Shown here piece by piece: positions 26,072 through 33,957 of a stretch of 64,000 bases of DNA (position 1 is its first letter; the number at the start of each line of letters is the position of its first letter). Below the pieces are notes generated by a model. It was not told where the DNA came from. It ran no database searches and saw nothing but the letters and a program-made list of their open reading frames with translations. The translations under genes and the position numbers were made by a program. This stretch comes from Intestinimonas timonensis (GTDB lineage: Bacteria > Bacillota > Clostridia > Oscillospirales > Oscillospiraceae). The stretch is from the NCBI RefSeq assembly GCF_900626145.1, contig NZ_LR130816.1, positions 1,130,505 through 1,194,504 of the forward strand, in the 5' to 3' direction.

Positions 26072-26825
26072 AGTGAAGGTTTTGAATTGCCAGGCGGTGC
26101 AGGAGGCCGAGAAAAATATGGTCTTTGCCGCCAGGCTTACCCAAAGAGGCCACCGGATCGCCACAATGGATGATCTGATGGCCCTTTATGAAAAATCGTT
26201 CAGTGATGATACTGTGGCAGCCATCGGCAGCCTTCCGCACCCCACGGTCCAGAAATTCGCGGTAATCACGGTTGCCGTTGTCGGTGCCAGCCGGCGCTTT
26301 CTGGCGCAGATCACAAGACACCAGAACGAAGTTAAGTTTATGAGCGCGTCCTTGCAGTACAGCAATTATACGGGGCAGGCGGATTTTGCCGTACCCTACG
26401 AAGTGCTGACCGCGCCGAAAGCAATTCAGGAAATGTATCTGGAAAGCTGTAAATCCGATATGGACTGTTACGAAGAACTGTGCGCGGTAGGAATCGGACA
26501 CGACGCGGCGGGGTACGGCACACCGCAGGGGCTAAGGAATGTTCTGGTTATCAGCGCCACGCCTTATCAATGGAAACATATCATCGGCCAGAGGGTGTGC
26601 CGGCGTAATACGGACGAAACCCGAATTGTGCTCCTGAAAATCTGGCAGGAGCTTTACACATTAAGCCCGGCACTGTTCGCTCCTGCCCTTGCCGGTCCGT
26701 TCTGCCAGAGGGATAAATGCCTGGAAGGGAAAATGACCTGCGGCCAAAAGCTAAAGCCGGATATGACGCCGGAGGATATTCTGAAAGCTGACTATCCGGC
26801 ACTTCTGGAAGGAGGCGGCGCATGA
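26058..26825 (+). CDS. thyX: ThyX-like flavin-dependent thymidylate synthase
   Basis: About 255 residues with ThyX features: GASRRFLAQITRHQNEVKF, then SASLQYSNY, and GLRNVLVISATPYQWKHIIG with RRNTDETR. Classical ThyX has RHRxxSxNExSxRY; here the third residue is Gln and the second Arg is replaced, so it is a divergent member and activity is uncertain. GGAGGG (26044-26049) is followed after 8 nt by in-frame ATC (26058); GTG 26073 is the first conventional start. It overlaps the upstream gene by 14 bp and the dUTPase gene by 4 bp. Confidence 0.78.
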   Translation: MNRIEVKVLNCQAVQEAEKNMVFAARLTQRGHRIATMDDLMALYEKSFSDDTVAAIGSLPHPTVQKFAVITVAVVGASRRFLAQITRHQNEVKFMSASLQYSNYTGQADFAVPYEVLTAPKAIQEMYLESCKSDMDCYEELCAVGIGHDAAGYGTPQGLRNVLVISATPYQWKHIIGQRVCRRNTDETRIVLLKIWQELYTLSPALFAPALAGPFCQRDKCLEGKMTCGQKLKPDMTPEDILKADYPALLEGGGA

Positions 26826-27235
26826 AGATCAAGCTGATTGACTTTGGCGTACCGGAAAACCACCGCCCCTTCCGTCCTCATGGGAACGACGCCGGCGCGG
26901 ATGTGTATATGCCCTATGACTGCACCTTGCAGCCGGGCGAGATTGCGAAGGTTCCGCTTGGCTTTGGAATTGAGGTGCCGGACGGATATGCGGGGTATGT
27001 ATTCCCCCGCAGCAGTATGGCCGTTAAAGGGCTGGTCTGTGAACTGCCGCCAGTAGATTCCGGCTATCACGGTGAAATCCATGCGATTATCAGTAATGTA
27101 AGCCATGAGACACATACGCTGCATAAAGATTCCAGAATCGGGCAGCTTATCATTATGCCAGTGGTGATTGCTGATTTTGTGACAGAATTTTCGGATAACC
27201 GGGGAACGGACGCCTTTGGCAGTACAGGAGAATGA
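26822..27235 (+). CDS. dut: dUTP pyrophosphatase
   Basis: A 137-residue trimeric-type dUTPase with all five motifs: NDAGADV (I), PRSSMAVKG (II), PVDSGYHGEI (III), RIGQLIIMPV (IV) and RGTDAFGSTG (V). It converts dUTP to dUMP, the substrate of thymidylate synthase, so it pairs logically with the ThyX-like enzyme whose stop overlaps its start (ATGA at 26822). It would limit uracil incorporation during element replication or transfer. Confidence 0.93.
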   Translation: MKIKLIDFGVPENHRPFRPHGNDAGADVYMPYDCTLQPGEIAKVPLGFGIEVPDGYAGYVFPRSSMAVKGLVCELPPVDSGYHGEIHAIISNVSHETHTLHKDSRIGQLIIMPVVIADFVTEFSDNRGTDAFGSTGE

Positions 27236-27240
27236 GAAAA

Positions 27241-27269
27241 GGCGGCGCCTACTGTATGTAAGCGCCGCC
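27241..27269. terminator. Terminator hairpin between dut and the convergent toxin gene
   Basis: GGCGGCGC (27241-27248) and GCGCCGCC (27262-27269) form a perfect 8-bp GC stem. On the minus strand it is followed by TTTTC, so it best fits the toxin operon; on the plus strand the T-run is poor. Confidence 0.7.
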
Positions 27270-27276
27270 CCGGTTC

Positions 27277-27543
27277 TTAAAACTGGTCTAAAATGTCATG
27301 GTGTCCAACATCAACAAGAATAATGATCTTATCACCCTCATAATACCAGATAATGCGGATGTCCATGTTGACGCTGCACTCAAATAAATCCCTGGTTCCC
27401 TGGATGCGTTTCGTGCGGAGGGATGGGTGCATAGGATTTTCGGCCAAAAGCTGCAATTTGTTTTGAAGCTGCTTTTTTTCCTGTGCGGTCAAATCCTTAA
27501 AGTGCTTTTGAAATCGTTTGGTAAAGGTAAATTGGTAGGCCAT
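27277..27543 (-). CDS. RelE/YoeB-like toxin
   Basis: An 88-residue protein (YQFTFTKRFQKHFKDLTAQE...RTKRIQGTRDLFECSVNMDI RIIWYYEGDKIIIL) of the RelE/ParE superfamily, mRNA-cleaving ribosome-dependent toxins. GGAGG lies 7 nt before the second of two adjacent ATGs (27543), which is chosen. It overlaps the upstream AbrB-type antitoxin. This is the second toxin-antitoxin pair in the window, here belonging to the ICE. Confidence 0.85.
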   Translation of the reverse strand: MAYQFTFTKRFQKHFKDLTAQEKKQLQNKLQLLAENPMHPSLRTKRIQGTRDLFECSVNMDIRIIWYYEGDKIIILVDVGHHDILDQF

Positions 27544-27803
27544 CATTCTGCCTCCAATTTTGCGAACAGTGCGTCTACACTGTCAAATACAGGCTGTTCG
27601 CCGGAGGCGATCTTAGCCTTTGCCTCGTCAATTTCCCCGCGGAGCTCGTCGAGGTATTTTTTTGGATATACGACAACCGGCATCATGCAGATGGTTCCGT
27701 CCTGCTCGAAAATATCCAGTTTATCACCTTCCGAGAGACCCAGTTTTACAATGATCTCCTTTGGAATGGTGATCTGTGATTTCTGACGTAATTCGGCCAG
27801 CAT
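27543..27803 (-). CDS. AbrB/MazE-type antitoxin
   Basis: An 86-residue protein with an N-terminal SpoVT/AbrB swapped-hairpin DNA-binding domain (LRQKSQITIPKEIIVKLGLS...GDKLDIFEQDGTICMMPVVV) and a C-terminal helix that should bind the toxin. It precedes the toxin gene with overlapping stop and start. It probably represses its own promoter at 27861-27889. Confidence 0.85.
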   Translation of the reverse strand: MLAELRQKSQITIPKEIIVKLGLSEGDKLDIFEQDGTICMMPVVVYPKKYLDELRGEIDEAKAKIASGEQPVFDSVDALFAKLEAE

Positions 27804-27841
27804 ATAATCATCTCCTTCGCTTTAAGATTGAAAGTAGGAAT

Positions 27842-27889
27842 TTCTTACTTTCTTACTTATAGTATATCCACTTTTCAGGGATTATGCAA
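27842..27889 (-). promoter_or_regulatory. Promoter of the AbrB-type toxin-antitoxin operon
   Basis: On the minus strand TTGCAT (complement of 27884-27889), a 17-bp spacer and TATACT (complement of 27861-27866) form a good sigma-A promoter. Between it and the start, the plus strand reads AAAGTA...TACTTT and a tandem TTTCTTACT repeat (about 27828-27857), a plausible AbrB-type operator. The remaining bases to 28039 show no gene. Confidence 0.7.
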
Positions 27890-28039
27890 GGGGGTACGAA
27901 AAAAGTTTACATTTCATTTTGAAGAAAGCAGCATGGATCTGCGCCGTTAGACAAAAGGCGGCTCATTTTAGGACAAAACATGGATTATCGCCGGTATAGG
28001 GATTGGACATTATCAGGACATTACCGGGTACAATAATAA

Positions 28040-28064
28040 GAAAAGCGGCCAACTGCTGGCCGCT
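28040..28064 (-). terminator. Terminator of the XRE regulator gene
   Basis: Perfect 8-bp arms AGCGGCCA/TGGCCGCT (28044-28051, 28057-28064) with TTTTCTT following on the minus strand, immediately after the stop codon. Confidence 0.8.
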
Positions 28065-28382
28065 CTACCGTTTGCTATTGAGTTCTTTCATAATGCCGAG
28101 AATATATTCCATTGATTTTGAGTCCAGTTTTTTGGCCTCAGCCATGAATTCCTGTAGCGTCTGCGGGCAGGCATTTTCTTCATCAAAGAATTCCTGGGGT
28201 GTTACGCCGAGATATTCGCAGATGTAGAAAAAGGACTGCATGGCGGGAAGTGACTTCTTATTCTCAATGTTGTTGATGTAGTTGTTCGCCTGACCCAGAG
28301 ACAAAGACATGTCACGGGCCGATACACCCTTTAGCGCCCTTAGCTTTGCCAGCCGTTCCGGGACAAAATCTTCATACATCAT
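28065..28382 (-). CDS. XRE-family transcriptional regulator
   Basis: A 105-residue repressor with an N-terminal helix-turn-helix (LAKLRALKGVSARDMSLSLG, then NNYINNIENKKSLPAMQSF) and a short helical C-terminal part. AGGAGGTGA precedes the ATG pair at 28382/28379. It is transcribed divergently from the SLOG gene, and palindromes in the shared 145-bp interval make it the likely regulator of that promoter and of itself. Confidence 0.85.
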   Translation of the reverse strand: MMYEDFVPERLAKLRALKGVSARDMSLSLGQANNYINNIENKKSLPAMQSFFYICEYLGVTPQEFFDEENACPQTLQEFMAEAKKLDSKSMEYILGIMKELNSKR

Positions 28383-28422
28383 AGTCACCTCCTTCTGCAT
28401 AATAGATTGTACCTTACAGGAG

Positions 28423-28493
28423 GCGAATATTCGCTAAATAAAAAAGGGTATTTGCATTGACTTGCTAAAATAAGCCTATTACAATATAGCAAG
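28423..28493 (+). promoter_or_regulatory. Divergent promoter region with two palindromic operators
   Basis: TTGACT (28457-28462), 17 bp, TACAAT (28480-28485) is a strong plus-strand promoter for the SLOG-to-TopB genes. An inverted repeat CTTGCTA/TAGCAAG (28461-28467, 28487-28493) brackets it, and a 12-bp palindrome GCGAATATTCGC (28423-28434) lies toward the XRE gene. Binding there by the XRE protein would block transcription. Confidence 0.7.
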
Positions 28494-28526
28494 ACGGTAG
28501 TTTTAATCTATTACTGGAGGTGCCAG

Positions 28527-29018
28527 ATGGAGAAGAAAGTATGCTGTGTCACGGGACACAGGAATTTGCCGCAGAATCAAGTCAACTATGTAAAGGCCGC
28601 CCTGCTGCGTGAAATCGAAAAGGCGGTTGCGGACGGCTTTACCTGCTTTATGAGCGGGTTTGCTGAAGGTGTGGACCAGTATTTTGTGGAAATGGTTATG
28701 GAAAAACAGAAAGATGATCCTTCACTGGAACTGATTGCCGTAATCCCATATCAAAAACGGTTAGACAGTCTCAGGGCAAAGGGGCGGACCTATGAAATGC
28801 TGGAGGCTTGCCGTGATGTCGTTGTGATACGGGAAGAATACCAGCCCAGCGTCTATTCCCACCGCAACCGTTATATGGTGGAACACTCTGACCGGGTAAT
28901 CGCTGTGTATGACGGGCGGGAAAAAGGCGGAACTGTAAGAACGATCCGCTTCACTCATCAAATGAAAAAAGAACTGCGGGAAATTTCTGTGGGAGAAATC
29001 CATCTCCCGAAAAAGTAA
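28527..29018 (+). CDS. SLOG (DUF1273/YpsA-like) family protein
   Basis: A 163-residue Rossmann-like protein with CCVTGHRNLP, FTCFMSGFAEGVDQYFVEMV and SDRVIAVYDGREKGGTVRTI, as in DUF1273/YpsA proteins of the SLOG superfamily, thought to bind nucleotide ligands. GGAGG precedes the ATG. It has its own promoter and a terminator directly behind. Its role in the ICE is unknown; sensing of nucleotide signals is a possibility. Confidence 0.8.
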   Translation: MEKKVCCVTGHRNLPQNQVNYVKAALLREIEKAVADGFTCFMSGFAEGVDQYFVEMVMEKQKDDPSLELIAVIPYQKRLDSLRAKGRTYEMLEACRDVVVIREEYQPSVYSHRNRYMVEHSDRVIAVYDGREKGGTVRTIRFTHQMKKELREISVGEIHLPKK

Positions 29019-29040
29019 ACAGAATAGGAAAGCTTGGCAT

Positions 29041-29070
29041 AACGCTCACTTAAACAGTGGGCGTTTTTTT
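29041..29070 (+). terminator. Terminator after the SLOG gene
   Basis: AACGCTCACT (29041-29050) pairs with AGTGGGCGTT (29056-29065) with one G-U pair, followed by TTTTT. Confidence 0.8.
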
Positions 29071-29093
29071 ATACCCGGAAGGAGGTGATTTTT

Positions 29094-29231
29094 ATGTGGA
29101 ACCTGATAACACACTTTCTGATTTTTACAGGCGGTATGTCAGCCGGCGTCGTACTGATGTGTCTTTTACAGGTCGGAAAGCAGGCGGATGAACAGATGGA
29201 GGAAATGCAAAGGAGGAAATCGAATCAATGA
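29094..29231 (+). CDS. DUF3789-like small membrane protein
   Basis: A 45-residue protein with one membrane helix (ITHFLIFTGGMSAGVVLMCL) and a charged tail (QADEQMEEMQRRKSNQ), matching the DUF3789 type found in these ICEs. AAGGAGGTGA lies before the ATG. Its TGA overlaps the next ATG (ATGA, 29228-29231). Confidence 0.7.
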   Translation: MWNLITHFLIFTGGMSAGVVLMCLLQVGKQADEQMEEMQRRKSNQ

Positions 29232-30118
29232 GTGTGGACGCAACGAAGGAACAGTTTGAACACATAGAGATGTTTGGAAAACCTGCCCTGTTCACGGATG
29301 CCCGTGTTGATATAAGCACGCTGCCGCTGGGATTTTACTGTTATAACCTGCGGGGTTCAGACAATGATCCTGGCAGGCCGGTAACGCTGGAGCTACATGT
29401 TGGCGTCAATCATGCGGGGACTGTATTGACGCCGCAAAAGATAAAGATTCCAGAGAGCGGATATAAGAGGCTGAAAGATGGACTGAACTTCCTGGACGAA
29501 GAAATCAGCCTGGAACAGTTTTGCCGGGAATATCAGATTGACTTTAAGCCCCGGCTTGCCATACAACCTGCTTCTAATCGTGAGGCAGGTATTTTTTATG
29601 CGCAGGACCCGGACACAGACCGGATGATGGGGGCTATCGGCCATGTCCGCATTGACTTTGGACAAAGTGGTAAAGAGTTTTGGCATACCTGGCACCCCCG
29701 CGGGGATGAAAGCCTGAACAGCGCCGCGTTCAAAGAGGAATTAACACAGGTAGTCGATCAGCTCCGAGACAGCGTATTGAAGGATTTACGTGCTATGGAC
29801 CGCTTCTGTTATGAGCATGGCGGCAAGATCGACGGGGGCTGGCGGCAGAATTACGGCTACATCATTGAAACTGAAAATTATCGTTACTGTCTGCGCTGCT
29901 CTCCCGGTCAGGGGGATTATCATGCTTACCTTAGTTGTTTTGATCTGAATCTCCAACGCGTAAATTTGGCTAAGGAAAGTACCATTGCCGGAGAGCTGTC
30001 TGGCAATAAGAAAAAAGGGGTCCTGAACCAGCTTTCGGATCACCGGGAGCAGATTCAAGAAAAGGATGTTGTGAAACCCAAAGCAAAACAAGCCGGTAAA
30101 ACTGATCCGAGCTTATAA
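29228..30118 (+). CDS. LPD28-domain ICE accessory protein
   Basis: A 296-residue soluble protein. Residues 8-70 (FEHIEMFGKPALFTDARVDI, LGFYCYNLRG, LELHVGVNHAGTVL) fit the polyvalent-protein domain LPD28; the rest carries FGQSGKEFWHTWHPRGDESL, a segment of unknown function. Large polyvalent proteins of mobile elements are thought to act on host defence or DNA in the recipient. Translationally coupled to the DUF3789-like gene. Confidence 0.68.
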   Translation: MSVDATKEQFEHIEMFGKPALFTDARVDISTLPLGFYCYNLRGSDNDPGRPVTLELHVGVNHAGTVLTPQKIKIPESGYKRLKDGLNFLDEEISLEQFCREYQIDFKPRLAIQPASNREAGIFYAQDPDTDRMMGAIGHVRIDFGQSGKEFWHTWHPRGDESLNSAAFKEELTQVVDQLRDSVLKDLRAMDRFCYEHGGKIDGGWRQNYGYIIETENYRYCLRCSPGQGDYHAYLSCFDLNLQRVNLAKESTIAGELSGNKKKGVLNQLSDHREQIQEKDVVKPKAKQAGKTDPSL

Positions 30119-30135
30119 AAATGGAGGTTACGAGA

Positions 30136-32244
30136 ATGAAATTAGTGATTGCAGAAAAGCCCTCCGTCGCCATGTCGTTGGCGGCGGTATTGGGTGCGAA
30201 TGAGAAAAAGGACGGCTATCTGGAGGGCGGCGGGTATCTGGTGAGCTGGTGCGTTGGCCATCTTTTGGAACTGGCGCAGCCTGAAGCCTATGGGGAGCAG
30301 TATGCCAGATGGCGTTACGGTGATCTGCCAATCCTGCCGGAAGAATGGAAATACGAGGTGCCGAAGGATAAGAAAAAGCAGCTTGACCTTCTTTGCCGGC
30401 TGATGAAGGACAAACGGGTGGAATCGGTTGTATGCGCTACCGACGCCGGGCGCGAGGGTGAATTGATTTTCCGTCTGGTCTATCAGTACGCCGGTTGCAG
30501 CAAGCCGATGGAACGCCTCTGGATTTCCAGTATGGAGGACGCGGCGATCCGGGATGGGTTTGAACACCTGCGCCCCGGTAAGGATTATGACCGTCTCTAT
30601 GATGCCGCGGTCTGCCGGGCTGGGGCTGACTGGCTGATTGGCATTAACGCTACCCGTCTTTTCTCCGTGTTGTATGGCGTCACGCTCAATGTGGGGCGCG
30701 TCATGTCTCCTACACTGGCCCTTCTGGTACAGCGGGAGGCGGATATTCAGGCATTTACAAGCAAGCCCTTTTATGTACCGGAGATTACCTGCGGCGGCTT
30801 TACCGCCTCCGGCGAAAAGCTGTCCGGGAAAAATGAAGCTGAAAAAATTCGCATGGCCTGTGACGGAAAAACTGCCACGGTGCTTTCTGTGGAAAAGCAG
30901 GTCAAAACGGTGCAGCCTCCCCGTTTGTATGACCTGACGACCTTACAGCGGGAATGTAACCGCATTTATGGATATACGGCCCAGCAGACCCTTGATTATG
31001 TGCAATCCCTCTATGAGAAAAAGCTGGCGACCTATCCCCGGACGGACAGCCAGTATTTGACCGAGGATATGCAGGCCACCGCCGTCTCCCTGATCCTCTG
31101 GATGCGGGACAACATGCCCTTTGGAAAGGGCTGTATCGGTGAGCCGGATATTGACCGTGTGACCGATGGCAGCAAAGTCACCGACCATCACGCTATCATT
31201 CCTACGGTGGAGATTGCCCGGACGGATTTGTCGGAGCTTCCTTCCGGGGAGCGGGATGTGCTGACGCTGATCGCTATGAGGCTCCTTTGCGCCACCGGCC
31301 AGACGCACCGCTTTGAAGCGGTCACGGCGGTACTGGATTGTGCAGGCCATTCCTTCACAGCGAAAGGAAAGACCGTCTTGCAGGCAGGTTGGAAGGAAAT
31401 TGAACGGCTCTACCGCATGGGGCTGAAACAGGCGGAACCGGAAAAGGCAGACCCCGCAGACGCGGCCTTGCCGGAGCTTGCCCAGGGCCAGACCTTTGAA
31501 CCGGTGTCAGCAGGCGTCCGGGAAGGCAAGACCTCCTCGCCAAAGCACTATACAGAGGATTCCCTATTGGCAGCTATGGAAACGGCAGGCGCGGCAGACG
31601 CGCCGGAGGATGCAGAGCGCAAAGGTTTAGGCACCCCGGCTACCCGTGCCGCCACACTGGAAAAGCTGGTAGCAACCGACTTTGTGCAGAGAAAGAAGAA
31701 ACAGCTCATACCTACGGAAAAGGGAACCAACCTGATTACGGTCCTGCCGGATAATATCAAATCCCCTCTGCTTACCGCGGAATGGGAATCCAGACTAAAA
31801 CAGGTGGAGCGCGGCGAGATCAGCGCGGAGGCTTTTATGGAAGGGATCGCCGATATGAGCCGGGCGCTTGTCAAAGAACATACTGCACCGGAGGAACGGT
31901 TTGCCGGCCTGTTCCCCGACGCGAAAGGGACCCAGCGCGAGGCTGTCGGCACCTGTCCCCGCTGCGGCGGCACTGTGTATGAGGGCAAAAAGGGATTTTT
32001 CTGTGAAAATCGGGACTGCTCCTTTGCCCTCTGGAAAGATAACAAATTCTTTACAGGTAAGAAGAAAACCCTGACAAAAACCGTTGCGGCGGCCCTTCTG
32101 AAAGAGGGCCGCGTTTCCATGTCCGGGCTTTACAGTGAAAAAACAGGCCGGACCTATGACGCGGTTGTGGTGCTGGATGATACGGGCGGCAAGTATGTGA
32201 ATTTCAAGCTGGAATTTCCGGCGAAGAAAGGCGGGCGCAAATGA
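30136..32244 (+). CDS. topB: DNA topoisomerase III (TopB-like)
   Basis: A 702-residue type IA topoisomerase. The Toprim domain has KLVIAEKPSVAMSLAAVLG and CATDAGREGELIFRLV, the active-site Tyr lies in TYPRTDSQYL (about residue 300), and a C-terminal zinc ribbon CPRCGG...FFCENRDC lies near 607-629. It relaxes or decatenates DNA, in ICEs probably during replication or strand processing. The ATG at 30136 follows GGAGG; the ATG at 30121 lies before that site. Confidence 0.93.
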   Translation: MKLVIAEKPSVAMSLAAVLGANEKKDGYLEGGGYLVSWCVGHLLELAQPEAYGEQYARWRYGDLPILPEEWKYEVPKDKKKQLDLLCRLMKDKRVESVVCATDAGREGELIFRLVYQYAGCSKPMERLWISSMEDAAIRDGFEHLRPGKDYDRLYDAAVCRAGADWLIGINATRLFSVLYGVTLNVGRVMSPTLALLVQREADIQAFTSKPFYVPEITCGGFTASGEKLSGKNEAEKIRMACDGKTATVLSVEKQVKTVQPPRLYDLTTLQRECNRIYGYTAQQTLDYVQSLYEKKLATYPRTDSQYLTEDMQATAVSLILWMRDNMPFGKGCIGEPDIDRVTDGSKVTDHHAIIPTVEIARTDLSELPSGERDVLTLIAMRLLCATGQTHRFEAVTAVLDCAGHSFTAKGKTVLQAGWKEIERLYRMGLKQAEPEKADPADAALPELAQGQTFEPVSAGVREGKTSSPKHYTEDSLLAAMETAGAADAPEDAERKGLGTPATRAATLEKLVATDFVQRKKKQLIPTEKGTNLITVLPDNIKSPLLTAEWESRLKQVERGEISAEAFMEGIADMSRALVKEHTAPEERFAGLFPDAKGTQREAVGTCPRCGGTVYEGKKGFFCENRDCSFALWKDNKFFTGKKKTLTKTVAAALLKEGRVSMSGLYSEKTGRTYDAVVVLDDTGGKYVNFKLEFPAKKGGRK

Positions 32245-32618
32245 GCGCCCCACCGGAAAGGGAACTGACACGATCCGAGCGGACGGCGATCCGAAGGCTG
32301 GTGACGAATTTGTGCGCCAATTATGACTGCCAGGATAAGCTCTGCCTCCCTCTGGACTGTCCCTGTTTCATGCTGAATAAATGGTGGACCGGCGCGTTCT
32401 GCCGTTATTTCCGGGCGGCGGTGCTGCCTACGGAGCCAAAGCTGGAATCTGCCTTGACCGGTGAAGATACTTCTCTCAGGCAGAAGATATGCCCGGTCTG
32501 CGGAAAGGCTTACCTTCCGGTCACAAGCCAGGCGTATTGCTCCGATTATTGCCGGTCCTTTGCCAGACGGAAATCCGAGCGGGAACGGAAACGGCGCAGG
32601 AGGCAAAACAGGGGGTGA
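32241..32618 (+). CDS. Cysteine-rich VLP domain protein
   Basis: A 125-residue homolog of the protein at 4306: RRLVTNLCANYDCQDKLCLP, CRYFRAAVLP and CPVCGKAYLPVTSQAYCSDY with a very basic tail. Cysteine spacing suggests zinc binding. Its ATG overlaps the TopB stop (ATGA). Presence in both the IME and the ICE points to a function useful to mobile elements generally. Confidence 0.75.
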   Translation: MSAPPERELTRSERTAIRRLVTNLCANYDCQDKLCLPLDCPCFMLNKWWTGAFCRYFRAAVLPTEPKLESALTGEDTSLRQKICPVCGKAYLPVTSQAYCSDYCRSFARRKSERERKRRRRQNRG

Positions 32619-32620
32619 TG

Positions 32621-32733
32621 TGTCCGCAACTTAGCCCAATCAGACCAGTGTTTTCAAGGGTTTTAAGGCCCTGTTTACGGGGCACCTATATTAGAATACT
32701 CCCGGCCTCTGAAATGGGGTTAAGTTGCGGACA
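32621..32733. repeat. MITE-like 113-bp unit with terminal inverted repeats
   Basis: TGTCCGCAACTTA (32621-32633) is repeated exactly in inverse as TAAGTTGCGGACA (32721-32733), and the similarity continues imperfectly inward to about 25 bp. The interior has no ORF. It starts 2 bp after the stop of the Cys-rich gene. No target-site duplication is evident, so a conserved RNA structure is the alternative. Confidence 0.55.
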
Positions 32734-32734
32734 A

Positions 32735-32760
32735 AGGGCGCTTTTGGGCGCTCTATTTTT
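32735..32760 (+). terminator. Terminator after the inverted-repeat unit
   Basis: AGGGCGC (32735-32741) and GCGCTCT (32748-32754) pair with one G-U, then ATTTTT. Confidence 0.7.
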
Positions 32761-32782
32761 ATGACAGTTTGGAGGGATGCCT

Positions 32783-33301
32783 ATAGAAAAAATACCGATT
32801 GTGCCAGAGATCATGCGGATCGATACCAGGACGCAGGCCATTGACATGCAGCAGATCGACAACCGGCGCTTTCTGTTCAATCCAAAGACCGATGTGCTGA
32901 TCCTGGGAAAACAGTTTGGAAAAACGAAGGGACTTCCAGGCAGCCATGCGGAAGAACTGGCGGCTGCTGGTATCATAAAGGATTTTGATAGCTTTGTACG
33001 GGGCTGGATCGGGACTGGCAGGAACTATCCCAAAGGGGTGATCCACTTTGCCCCATGTGTAGATTCCGGAAATATTTCTCTTTTTGACCGGGCTTTTGAC
33101 ACGCTGGAAATGTTCAGGGAAAACGGTGCTCTGGCCGGAACAGTGGTACGGGGCTTCGGGAGCCGGTGGGAACAGCCCTTATCTGCGATCCTTACGGATT
33201 TACAGAAAGAGGAACAAAAGCCCTCCCTCCGGCAGCAGCTACGGAAAACGCCGGAGGGCAAAGCGGTTCGGCACAGGAAAGAAAACCAACAACAACGATA
33301 G
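32783..33301 (+). CDS. Hypothetical ICE accessory protein
   Basis: A protein of about 172 residues (IPIVPEIMRIDTRTQAIDMQ...) without a recognised domain. Near the end it has KPSLRQQL, a motif shared with several neighbours. GGAGGG (32771-32776) abuts an ATG at 32777 with no spacer; in-frame ATA at 32783 has a better distance and may be the true start. It belongs to an operon of accessory genes reaching MobC. Confidence 0.65.
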   Translation: MEKIPIVPEIMRIDTRTQAIDMQQIDNRRFLFNPKTDVLILGKQFGKTKGLPGSHAEELAAAGIIKDFDSFVRGWIGTGRNYPKGVIHFAPCVDSGNISLFDRAFDTLEMFRENGALAGTVVRGFGSRWEQPLSAILTDLQKEEQKPSLRQQLRKTPEGKAVRHRKENQQQR

Positions 33302-33312
33302 GAGGCGATTTT

Positions 33313-33945
33313 TTGAGTATCAACCATATTGAAACAGAGGACCTTCGCCGTATGGAGGAAAAAGACGGCCTGATCTTGCAGGGCTGCGGCGGCGAGCTGC
33401 AGGAATGGCTTGACGGGATCAATGAAATGTTTACCGAGAACGGTATTCTGAAAAACGGTGCGAAGTTCCAGGATATTTCCGCTTTTGAGTATGACGGCCT
33501 TACCTGTCTGCTCTATCCCTTTGAGGGTGTGGACCTGGAGATTGGAAAACTTGCCGTGTGGCGTTTGCAGACCCATGATACTTTCGGCGGCACATGGCTC
33601 TCTGATTTTGTTCCCAACCGCCTGGGCGGGTTTATCGGGGAACCGGCGCCGGAGCCGGAAAAGCCGGACTGTGCGCTGATCGGGCAGGATGGCAATATTT
33701 TTAACCTGGTGGGGATCGCTGCCCGCACTTTGCGGGAGCATGGGCTTACAGACCAGGCAAAGGAAATGAAGGACCGGGTATTTGCTTCCGGCAGCTATGG
33801 CGAGGCGCTTTGTATCATCGGCGAGTACGTCAATATCACAGATACGGAGCCGGAACGCAAGCCCTCCCTCCGGCAGCAGCTTAAAGAAACGAAAACAGCG
33901 GAACCGTCTGCCCGGCTAAAACCGGAAAAGCAGCAGGAACGATAA
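33313..33945 (+). CDS. Hypothetical ICE accessory protein
   Basis: A 210-residue protein. TTG start 7 nt after AGGAGG. The middle carries FGGTWLSDFVPNRLGGFIGE and a helical region ending FASGSYGEALCIIGEYVNIT. The tail repeats KPSLRQQL, and the coding DNA for it is identical over 23 bases to that in the preceding gene. No domain recognised; probably an antirestriction or antidefence accessory by context, which is speculative. Confidence 0.65.
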   Translation: MSINHIETEDLRRMEEKDGLILQGCGGELQEWLDGINEMFTENGILKNGAKFQDISAFEYDGLTCLLYPFEGVDLEIGKLAVWRLQTHDTFGGTWLSDFVPNRLGGFIGEPAPEPEKPDCALIGQDGNIFNLVGIAARTLREHGLTDQAKEMKDRVFASGSYGEALCIIGEYVNITDTEPERKPSLRQQLKETKTAEPSARLKPEKQQER

Positions 33946-33957
33946 CAGGAGGTGCCG

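Noticed and set aside
27900..28039. Attachment site or repeat between the toxin-antitoxin promoter and the XRE terminator
   Set aside because: Only a loose GGACATTA repeat is seen, too short and imperfect to support a call.
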